Positions 16,925 to 24,426 of a stretch of 34,619 nt of DNA are shown in pieces (within the stretch, counting starts at the first letter, position 1; each line of letters begins with the position of its first letter). A program made the translations under genes and the position numbers. Location: NCBI GenBank assembly GCA_002500605.1, contig DLRR01000008.1, positions 17,022 to 51,640 of the forward strand. Reading direction: 5' to 3'. The notes beneath the pieces are model-generated. The model saw nothing but the letters and a program-made list of their open reading frames with translations. It was not told the DNA's origin and made no database searches. Origin of the DNA: Nitrospinaceae bacterium UBA7883. Its GTDB lineage: Bacteria > Nitrospinota_A > UBA7883.

Positions 16925-17728
16925 TTAATTCCCTACACTCTGGTATCGGACCATGCCTTGATTCCAAAGCCAGTAGCCAAAAACAAAGACTATTGTCCCA
17001 GTCAAAGGAGTGAGGTACTGGATTAATGGATGGAATAGCAAATCACCAGCGCCACGGTTTAAAAAATAATGACTTGGATAGAAATTTACAAAAGCCAAAG
17101 GAAATACTAGTGTTAAAAATACCTGCATCCACATCTTATAAATGGAAACTGGATACATGATCATTTCTTTGGAGCTATATATAACTGTATGTACCAGAGA
17201 GCTGTTTCGGGTTGTCCAGAACGCAACTGCGGACACAGCCAAGCGTATTCCCCCTTGTATTAAAACAGCCCCTATAAACACTACTGGCAAATAAGCAACC
17301 TTGCCAAGTGTCCAGTCTATACCTGCCTTTTGTGCTCCAAAGATAAGAGCAGTTGTTCCTATCAGGAAATGGGCCATCGAGGCTATTTCGAATTTTGACG
17401 AGACTATCTGGCCCAATGGGTTGAGGGGTCGCACAAGGAGGCGATCAAAGTCACCATTGATCATATACGATTCAAAGTCATTTAATGAATAAAACAAGAT
17501 AGCAGTTAATCCTTGACTGAACACAAGAAGTCCATAAAGGAAGGCCATTTCACCAAGTGTCCAACCGGCAATATGGTGGAACTTAGTTACTATCAATACA
17601 ACTACACCAACTTGCCCGGCGTAGAATACCAGCAAAGCGAAAAACATAAAAATAAAGCTTAACTTGTACTCCATGCGCGAGCGCATGGAGGCTATTATCA
17701 TTTGCCAGTAGATTGGTAAATTCCCCAA
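16925..17728 (-). CDS. ABC-2 family exporter permease, second subunit
   Basis: 267 residues with about six membrane segments; the pattern fits the ABC-2 family of permeases paired with a NatA-like ATPase (the group often listed as COG3694). I start it at a TTG (17728-17726): a GGGAGG overlaps the end of the preceding gene, whose stop TAA is two bases before this TTG. The longer frame from an ATG at 17785 would overlap its neighbour by 55 bases with no Shine-Dalgarno. The gene is the last of a three-gene operon encoding an ATPase and two unlike permeases. Substrate is unknown. A chance palindrome at 17671-17688 encodes MRSRM near the N-terminus. Confidence 0.85.
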   Translation of the reverse strand: MGNLPIYWQMIIASMRSRMEYKLSFIFMFFALLVFYAGQVGVVVLIVTKFHHIAGWTLGEMAFLYGLLVFSQGLTAILFYSLNDFESYMINGDFDRLLVRPLNPLGQIVSSKFEIASMAHFLIGTTALIFGAQKAGIDWTLGKVAYLPVVFIGAVLIQGGIRLAVSAVAFWTTRNSSLVHTVIYSSKEMIMYPVSIYKMWMQVFLTLVFPLAFVNFYPSHYFLNRGAGDLLFHPLIQYLTPLTGTIVFVFGYWLWNQGMVRYQSVGN

Positions 17729-17730
17729 GG

Positions 17731-18618
17731 TTAGCCTCCCTGGACAACTAATTTGCGGGACCCTGATGTCCACATCTTCCAGCACATAAAACCCATGCCA
17801 ATCACCCAGCAGAACTGTATGGCAATCATATTAATGGCCATGTCTCCGCTTATATGTCCAATAATAATTGAAGTTGGAAGGTATAGGATGTATTGAAAAG
17901 GAAGAATGTTTATAAAGGGCATTAACCATTCTGGAAAAAAGTCTATGGGAATTATTCCGCCTGAAAATATGGTAAATAATCCGTACTTCATCAATTTGAA
18001 GCTAAAGGTTTCCACTGTCCAAAAGGCAATCATGGCAAAAATAAAATTGAGCATAAACTGAAGCATGTATCCCAACAACCACACCACGCTAAACATAGTC
18101 CACAACCAAGGAGAGCTAGGGATGGAAATCTCAAATGCTAGCAGGCACACCATGAAGATTGGAAATACGCGTGTGGCCCAATGAAATAAAGTCTGACCGA
18201 GGCATTCTGCCAAAAGCATAGTAAAATAGTTCATTGGTTTTATCATGTCCATGCTAATAGCACCGCTTCTGATTTTTGCAATGGTGCTAACATCATCCTG
18301 CGTCATGGAAATTCGAATGATCATTGCAAAAATAGCATAAGCAGTTATTTTTTGTAGGGTGAACCCTGTTGTGCCTGCCACGGGTGAACTCTCGAAGATT
18401 GCTTGCCACAAGGAAGTAAAAATAAAAATGAACAATAGTCCATTAAAGACACCAATAAAATATTCAAATTTATAAGCAAGCTGTTGTTGAAATGATTTCC
18501 CAGCAAAATTTATGTATAGCGCCAAAATATTTCGAAAACCGTGAAGCCGTTCTTCGTTTGTCACACTATCAAAACGATTCGTATTGGCTGCTTTACCATT
18601 TATTTTCGCCTCAATCAT
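17731..18618 (-). CDS. ABC-2 family exporter permease, first subunit
   Basis: 295 residues. A polar N-terminus of about 35 residues precedes roughly six membrane segments (first around 58-72, FIGVFNGLLFIFIFTSLW). Motifs such as SGGIIPIDFFPEWL (about 215-228) are typical of the group often listed as COG4587, which pairs with the ATPase and second permease found on either side here. It overlaps the ATPase gene by 8 bases. Its last codons contain the ribosome-binding site of the next gene. It should act in the cytoplasmic membrane as half of a heteromeric efflux channel; the exported molecule cannot be told. Confidence 0.85.
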   Translation of the reverse strand: MIEAKINGKAANTNRFDSVTNEERLHGFRNILALYINFAGKSFQQQLAYKFEYFIGVFNGLLFIFIFTSLWQAIFESSPVAGTTGFTLQKITAYAIFAMIIRISMTQDDVSTIAKIRSGAISMDMIKPMNYFTMLLAECLGQTLFHWATRVFPIFMVCLLAFEISIPSSPWLWTMFSVVWLLGYMLQFMLNFIFAMIAFWTVETFSFKLMKYGLFTIFSGGIIPIDFFPEWLMPFINILPFQYILYLPTSIIIGHISGDMAINMIAIQFCWVIGMGFMCWKMWTSGSRKLVVQGG

Positions 18619-19639
18619 TTACACTTGCTCTTTCCATTCCACCATTTTTGTAAATGGCCTTAATAACATCTGAAACTTTAGGCTCATGTATAGATAGATC
18701 TTTCACACAGTAATCGCGAAATAAGGTAGAGATAATGTCGTGCATTGATGTCCCGTCAAGATTGTATCGAAGCCATTTTTTATTAGCCTCAGATTTAATT
18801 ACCTCAAGCATGGGCAGGTTTTCCAGTTCTGGGTTATAATCATGAAACTCAACCTCCAAGATCTTGGTATGGATGTGGTCTTGTTTTAGTTTTTCCGTTG
18901 AGCCGTCATATGCAATGGTTCCTTCATCAATTATTATTATTCTTTCGCACAATGCTTCGATATCTTCCATGTCATGGGTTGTTAGTATTATCGTCACATC
19001 TCTGGTATGGTTAATAAATTTAAGGAATTTCCGGACAGCATCCTTTGCTATCAAGTCCAAACCTATAGTCGGTTCATCTAAAAATAGAATTTTTGGGTTG
19101 TGTAACATTGAGGCTGCCAGATCGCAACGCATACGCTGACCCAGTGAAAGTTTTCGTACTGGCACGGTAAGCAATTTGGATAAGTCTAAAGCCTCTGTCA
19201 GTTCACGAAAATTTCGCTCGTAACGTTCTTGTGGAAGACGATAGATAGCCCTCAGCAGATCAAAAGAGTCTCGCGCTGGTAAATCCCACCAAAGCTGGGT
19301 TCGCTGTCCGAATACAACGCCTATATTAAATGCGTTTTCAATACGGTTTTCATAAGGAATAATTCCTGCCACTTCTACGGAACCGTTAGTTGGAGTGAGA
19401 ATACCGGTAAGCATCTTGATTGTAGTCGATTTCCCAGCTCCGTTTTCGCCAACGTATCCGACGAACTCCCCAATCCCAATGTCAAAAGTAATGCCATCGA
19501 CAGCTTTCACAATTCTTTCCTTGCGTGAAAAAAGGTTCAAGAAAGAACCCAAAATACCTTCTTTGGCTTCAGCAACTTTAAACTCACGTCTTAAGTTATC
19601 TACTTTGATAACCGTTTTGTCAGCCTGCTTTGCGTTCAA
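18611..19639 (-). CDS. ABC-2 exporter ATP-binding protein
   Basis: 342 residues. Walker A GENGAGKST (about 84-92), Q-loop region VFGQRTQLWWDLP, signature LSLGQRMR, Walker B ILFLDEPT and H-loop TTHD are all intact. The long N-terminus with a basic FSRKE insertion and the QLWWDLP sequence are marks of the NatA-like group often listed as COG4586. It energises export through the two permeases downstream. The only start that fits is a TTG at 19639-19637: an in-frame stop lies a few codons upstream and no ATG occurs before the Walker A region. The Shine-Dalgarno is weak. Confidence 0.92.
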   Translation of the reverse strand: MNAKQADKTVIKVDNLRREFKVAEAKEGILGSFLNLFSRKERIVKAVDGITFDIGIGEFVGYVGENGAGKSTTIKMLTGILTPTNGSVEVAGIIPYENRIENAFNIGVVFGQRTQLWWDLPARDSFDLLRAIYRLPQERYERNFRELTEALDLSKLLTVPVRKLSLGQRMRCDLAASMLHNPKILFLDEPTIGLDLIAKDAVRKFLKFINHTRDVTIILTTHDMEDIEALCERIIIIDEGTIAYDGSTEKLKQDHIHTKILEVEFHDYNPELENLPMLEVIKSEANKKWLRYNLDGTSMHDIISTLFRDYCVKDLSIHEPKVSDVIKAIYKNGGMERASVND

Positions 19640-19781
19640 TTTGTTTGCTAACCTAAATTATGTTTTCGTATATTATTGTAACCCGGACATCGGTACTAAT
19701 CGTGTTTTGTTAATATATTCTTAGAGTTTTGGTTGAACAATGGAGGAACCGCGGTCCTGAGATATGCTGGAATAAATCTGG

Positions 19782-22226
19782 TTATAATCCCTTTCTAAAG
19801 TTATTTGAACGATTGTTGTCACTGCGATCTGTTGCCTCAAACATGTTTGGCTGGCTACCATCCAAGAAAGCCTCGAATATTGTGTCATCTCCAACCGAAT
19901 GGCTTATTTTTCCAGTTTTTTTATCTATTCGCGTGAATATTATCTCTTGAGGAGGGATAAAATCGTTTATAGGCCGTCCTTTAAGAGCCTTTTCCATAAA
20001 ACTAATCCATATGGGAATTGCAGATCGAGACCCAGTCTCTTTTTCACCCATGGGTCGATTATCATCCCTTCCAACCCATACAGAACAAACCATATTCGGG
20101 GTAAAACCATTAAACCATGCGTCTATATAGCTATTAGTTGTGCCAGTTTTCCCTGCAATGGGCCTTTTGAGTTTGCGACCAACCATTCTTGCAGTTCCTT
20201 CTCTAACCACGTTTTCCATTGCGTGTACGGCAAGGTATGCTACGGAAGGAGAAATAACATCCTTACCAGATGGCTCATTATTTTCGAGTATAATTCCTTC
20301 ACGATTTTTTACTGTCTTTATATATATCGGATTCATTCGGGTACCACCATTAGCCAAAGTTGAAAAGGCAGTTGCCATTTCCATCATAGTTACGGGAGAG
20401 GATCCCAGAGCTAAAGAAAGGTTCACTTCTAGAGGGCTGGATATACCAAACCTGCGTGCATACTTTGCAACATATCCGATACCAATTTTTTTCAATAGCT
20501 TTATAGTTACAATATTACGTGACTTGGTGACTGCAGTACGTAAGGTGGTTGGACCGAAAAATTTCCCTTCAAAGTTTTCTGGCTTCCAACCTTTGAATTC
20601 AGTAATAGCTTTATTATAGATGATAGGGGAGTCAATTATTGTTGAAGCGAGAGTAAACCCTTTTTCAAAGGCAGCAGTGTAAATGATTGGTTTGAAAGAT
20701 GACCCTGGTTGTCGCTTCGCCTGAACGGAGCGATTAAATTTGCTGGACTCTGGATCATACCCACCTACCATTGCCATTACATAACCGGTTTTTGGGTCTA
20801 CTGCTAACAAGGCGCCCTGCAAAACTGGCGTCTGGTCTAGTTCCAACTTAATATGCCCATCATCCATGGGATTTGGATCGAGAACTTTTACCTCAACGAT
20901 ATCACCCGGGTTTAATACGGTAGTGGCATTTACAATTTTGCGTGCTCTACGAGCATCTTTACTTGGATTTACTGGATGAGCCCAAGCCATTCTCTTTACA
21001 TTAATTACCCCCTTAGCATCTTCGAAGCTTATCCAAGCTTTTTCGTTTTTAACTTCGGTTACCAATCCTCGTATACGTGCACCCTTAACATAATAATCGG
21101 ATGGGTTTTGATTCGAGCGATTTCGTGGATTATGTGCCTCCCAATCAGGCTGTTCTCCCAACTCAAGGTTCACATGACCAATAGGCCCTCTAAAACCTAG
21201 TCTTTTGTCGTTATTTTCCAATCCTGAAATTACAGCCATCTCTGCATGCTTTTGAATCCTGAGATCTAAAGTTGTACGAACAACCAGTCCTCCACGGTAC
21301 AGTTTCTTCGCTCCGTAATTCTTTTCTAGATAACGACGCACGTACTCTGAAAACCATGGTGCTTTATTTTCGGGCCGTTTAAGCCCGGATAAAGTTATTT
21401 TTTCAGCAGAAGCTTTTTCTCTTTGGCTTGGCGTTATGGCTTTAATTGCCATCAGTCGGTTTAATGCATGATCTCGTCTTTTCAAAGCACGTTTTAGATT
21501 CTTATAAGGTGAATAATGGTTAGGTGCTTTTGGAAGACCTGCAATAACTGCTATTTCTGGAATAGTTAAATCATTAAGTGGTTTACCAAAATATAACTCG
21601 GCGGCAGCTTTAACTCCGTAGGCCCCATGGCCATAGTAGTTGTGGTTTAAGTATATCTCCAGGATCTGATTTTTTGAATACTTCTTGTCTATCCGGAGTG
21701 ACAAAATAGCCTCACGGATTTTTCGTGTCAGTGTCCGTTCTGGTGTAAGGAAAAGTTGTTTAGCTACCTGTTGTGTTATAGAACTACCACCTTGCACAAT
21801 ACGGCCCGCTTTTATGTTGGCAAAAAAAGCGCGCACAATACCCTCAAAGTTTATTCCATGATGTTCGTAAAAAGCTGTATCTTCAACTGCAATTGTTGCA
21901 AATTGAAGCATGGCTGGTATCTTGTCTAATGGAGTGAGTATGCGCTTTTCAATAAAATATTCAGATATCAGATCGTCGTTATTGTCGAAAATTTTGGTCA
22001 CGAGACTGGGCTTGTAATTTAATAGTGTGTCGATTTCAGGAAGGTCCCCAAAGAACCGCGCATGGAAATAGTAGGCTATGCAGATGCTAACCAAAAGCAA
22101 GATAAAAAAAGTCCTGATGGTTTTCAAAATGCAGCCATCCTTTTCCTGTTCAGAATTTTTTCCATCATCATCTTTTGTCAGTAAGACCCATTTTTTCCAT
22201 GATAATTTGGAGGTCGTTCCAAGCAT
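19782..22226 (-). CDS. mrcA: Class A penicillin-binding protein 1A
   Basis: Up to 814 residues: a bifunctional peptidoglycan glycosyltransferase and transpeptidase, anchored in the inner membrane and facing the periplasm. The membrane anchor is at about 38-54. The GT51 domain has the catalytic Glu115 (AVEDTAFYEHHG), GGSSITQQ (146-153) and the KIREAILS helix. The transpeptidase domain has SxxK (Ser509-Lys512, PGSSFK), SxN (569-571, SRN) and KTG near 695 (GKTGTT). The start is uncertain. The ATG at 22226 overlaps the uracil-DNA glycosylase gene by 59 bases and has its purine run too close; a TTG at 22127 after AAGGA would give 781 residues starting MKTIRTFF, closer to usual PBP1A N-termini. An OB-like insertion lies about residues 340-470. 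Confidence 0.95.
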   Translation of the reverse strand: MLGTTSKLSWKKWVLLTKDDDGKNSEQEKDGCILKTIRTFFILLLVSICIAYYFHARFFGDLPEIDTLLNYKPSLVTKIFDNNDDLISEYFIEKRILTPLDKIPAMLQFATIAVEDTAFYEHHGINFEGIVRAFFANIKAGRIVQGGSSITQQVAKQLFLTPERTLTRKIREAILSLRIDKKYSKNQILEIYLNHNYYGHGAYGVKAAAELYFGKPLNDLTIPEIAVIAGLPKAPNHYSPYKNLKRALKRRDHALNRLMAIKAITPSQREKASAEKITLSGLKRPENKAPWFSEYVRRYLEKNYGAKKLYRGGLVVRTTLDLRIQKHAEMAVISGLENNDKRLGFRGPIGHVNLELGEQPDWEAHNPRNRSNQNPSDYYVKGARIRGLVTEVKNEKAWISFEDAKGVINVKRMAWAHPVNPSKDARRARKIVNATTVLNPGDIVEVKVLDPNPMDDGHIKLELDQTPVLQGALLAVDPKTGYVMAMVGGYDPESSKFNRSVQAKRQPGSSFKPIIYTAAFEKGFTLASTIIDSPIIYNKAITEFKGWKPENFEGKFFGPTTLRTAVTKSRNIVTIKLLKKIGIGYVAKYARRFGISSPLEVNLSLALGSSPVTMMEMATAFSTLANGGTRMNPIYIKTVKNREGIILENNEPSGKDVISPSVAYLAVHAMENVVREGTARMVGRKLKRPIAGKTGTTNSYIDAWFNGFTPNMVCSVWVGRDDNRPMGEKETGSRSAIPIWISFMEKALKGRPINDFIPPQEIIFTRIDKKTGKISHSVGDDTIFEAFLDGSQPNMFEATDRSDNNRSNNFRKGL

Positions 22227-23049
22227 CCTTTTTAGCGGCTGGGTTTCTTAGTAAATAAGCTGGGTGAAAAGTTGCTAAAAGGTCAGTTCCTTCATATTTA
22301 TGAAAGTTTCCTCTTAAAGTAGATAGAGGGCTTTTGGTCTTTAGCAGTGTTTGTGCTGATACCCTTCCAAGAGCACAAATTATTCGTGGTTTAATTTCCG
22401 TGATCTGCCTCTTCAAAAATGGTTTGCACATCTCTACTTCTACTGCTTCTGGATCTCGGTTTTTTGGAGGGCGGCATTTTAAAATATTAGCTATATACAC
22501 TTCATTTCGTTGAAGGCCCATGGCTTCGATCATGTTTGTAAAAAGTTTCCCAGCTCGCCCAACAAAAGGTTCGCCTTGTTTGTCCTCGTCTGCCCCAGGC
22601 GCTTCTCCAATAAACATAAGTTTGGCACTTGATAACCCTGCACCTGGTACAGTATTTGTCCTGGTTTTGGCCAAACCACATTTTCTGCATTTTGCGACTT
22701 CCCTACCTATTTGATCCAGACTATCTCCATTTAATTGGTTGAGTGTTTCTTTAAGCCCACCAGGTGGTTTGTGATTAGAGGTAAGCTCAGTACCACTTTG
22801 AGGCTCATTATCCAATAATAATTTAGAACTAGATTGATTCTCAGCTTCCAATTGCTTACTTATAATTTCTTCCTCTACATCTTCTCCAGCAAGGCAAATT
22901 AATTCCTTTAGTGGGTTGTTGATTTCTGTAGCACTTACATAAGGTTGACCGTAGAGCTTAAGGGACTCTATCCGAAGTCTCAGTTCGCTGAGGAGAGCTA
23001 GATATTTATGGTAATTAATGGTCATTTTCAAAATTTGTTTACCGGCCAT
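22168..23049 (-). CDS. Uracil-DNA glycosylase, family 4 (iron-sulfur type)
   Basis: 293 residues from the ATG at 23049. It removes uracil from DNA as the first step of base excision repair. Motif GEAPG (148-152, in a GEAPGADEDKQGEPFVGRAG block) and the HPAYLLR motif near the C-terminus define the active site. Cysteines for a 4Fe-4S cluster are Cys121/Cys124 (CRKC), Cys192 (CRPP) and Cys208. The first 110 residues are a poorly conserved, polar extension, longer than in the thermophilic enzymes. The start is unsure: a TTG at 23055 or an ATG at 23025 also fit, none with a good Shine-Dalgarno. It overlaps coaBC by 11 bases upstream and the PBP gene downstream. Confidence 0.93.
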   Translation of the reverse strand: MAGKQILKMTINYHKYLALLSELRLRIESLKLYGQPYVSATEINNPLKELICLAGEDVEEEIISKQLEAENQSSSKLLLDNEPQSGTELTSNHKPPGGLKETLNQLNGDSLDQIGREVAKCRKCGLAKTRTNTVPGAGLSSAKLMFIGEAPGADEDKQGEPFVGRAGKLFTNMIEAMGLQRNEVYIANILKCRPPKNRDPEAVEVEMCKPFLKRQITEIKPRIICALGRVSAQTLLKTKSPLSTLRGNFHKYEGTDLLATFHPAYLLRNPAAKKDAWNDLQIIMEKMGLTDKR

Positions 23050-24244
23050 CGACAAACTTGCCGGGTAACAGCTCTACAACTTTGTCTATGATTATCTCGG
23101 CTAGTTCAGCCTTGGGTACTTTATTGGGTGTAATCTCATCACCAGAGCGCATGATTATGGTTACCTCGTTATCATCAGCTCCAAATCCAATATCCTTCCT
23201 GGACACATCATTAACAACAATCATATGGAGGTTTTTTTTCAAAAGCTTCTCTTTGCCGTTTTCCACCGCCCGTTCCGTTTCAGCAGCAAACCCGACAACT
23301 ATCTGTTCTTTTCTCAATTTTTCCATTTGGGAGAGAATATCAGTGTTCTTCTCAAGGTCCAAAAGAAGGGAATCCATTTTTTTAATTTTGTTGTTGGCTA
23401 CATTTCGTACTTTATAGTCACCAACAGCTGCCGCCATTATTAGGCAATGACAGCCTGGGAAGCGGGATTCGATTTCTTCAAGCATAGCATCAGCTGTGAA
23501 AGCTCGTATCACTTCTAAGTCGTCGGAGACGTGGGTTTCAAGCGCACCAGCAATCATAGTAACATCAGCACCGCGCTTAACCGCTTCATTGGCAATGGCT
23601 ACACCCATTTTGCCTGAAGAACGGTTACCCAGAAACCTCACGGGGTCAATCGGTTCTCTGGTGCCTCCAGCAGACACAATGATCTTCTTTCCGGCAAGGT
23701 CGCGCTTGAGCCTAAGAAACTTTTTAACCACAACCATTATGTCATCGACATCAGACAGTTTTCCTAGACCCTCATCACCACACGCAAGCGTCCCAGTTGT
23801 TGGGCCGATAAAAAAACCTCCTTGGTCTTGCAACTTCTTTATATTTTCTTGAACTACTGGCTTGTTGTACATTTCCGTGTTCATGGCTGGAGCAAATATT
23901 ACCCTAGCGTTGGAAGCCAGTAGTATTGATGTAAGCGAATCGTCAGCAATTCCGTTTGCGGCTTTACCAATTACATTAGCCGTTGCAGGAGCCACAACAA
24001 CAAGAGAGGCGCCTCTTGAAACTGTTATATGCGGCATTGGATCTTTCCCAGGTTCCGGCATGCCTGAACAAGTTACTGGATTGCCAGTTAAGGCTTCGAA
24101 AGTTAGTGGAGTAATCAGTTTCTCAGCAGCCGCAGTCATAACTACGTGCACCTCCAAGCCCATCTCTTTCATTCGCATTGATAGATCAGCGGCCTTGTAG
24201 GCGGATATGCTTCCAGAAACACCTAATATTACTTTATCTTTCAT
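23039..24244 (-). CDS. coaBC: Bifunctional phosphopantothenoylcysteine decarboxylase / phosphopantothenate-cysteine ligase
   Basis: 401 residues, normal for the CoaBC fusion, which carries out two consecutive steps of coenzyme A synthesis. The N-terminal flavoprotein decarboxylase (CoaC) has the catalytic His72 (MPHITVSR), PAMN (119-122) and Cys155 in the GTLACGDEGLGKL flap. The C-terminal ligase (CoaB), from about residue 185, has SAGGTREPIDPVRFLGN (191-207) and AAAVGDYK with the NNKIKK lysines. The usual AAAVADF/Y reads AAAVGDY. It is the first gene of a minus-strand run with the uracil-DNA glycosylase and PBP genes, and is divergent from polA across a 182-base gap. Confidence 0.97.
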   Translation of the reverse strand: MKDKVILGVSGSISAYKAADLSMRMKEMGLEVHVVMTAAAEKLITPLTFEALTGNPVTCSGMPEPGKDPMPHITVSRGASLVVVAPATANVIGKAANGIADDSLTSILLASNARVIFAPAMNTEMYNKPVVQENIKKLQDQGGFFIGPTTGTLACGDEGLGKLSDVDDIMVVVKKFLRLKRDLAGKKIIVSAGGTREPIDPVRFLGNRSSGKMGVAIANEAVKRGADVTMIAGALETHVSDDLEVIRAFTADAMLEEIESRFPGCHCLIMAAAVGDYKVRNVANNKIKKMDSLLLDLEKNTDILSQMEKLRKEQIVVGFAAETERAVENGKEKLLKKNLHMIVVNDVSRKDIGFGADDNEVTIIMRSGDEITPNKVPKAELAEIIIDKVVELLPGKFVDGR

Positions 24245-24426
24245 TATTATTTAAAGACCACTCCATTAAAAACTGAGTACTCAATTATAACCGCCAGTTG
24301 CCATCATCACAAAATGTGCTAGACCACAATCGTCATTATCTTATCCCTCATAAATCGATGTGATAAGCAAAAACTTAGGGCCGAAAAGAATTTGTTACAA
24401 TTCAACGTTCTTTGGATGTTAGATTA

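Noticed and set aside
17671..17688. Perfect 8-bp-arm palindrome
   Set aside because: It is inside a permease gene and encodes the residues MRSRM; codon coincidence is enough to explain it.
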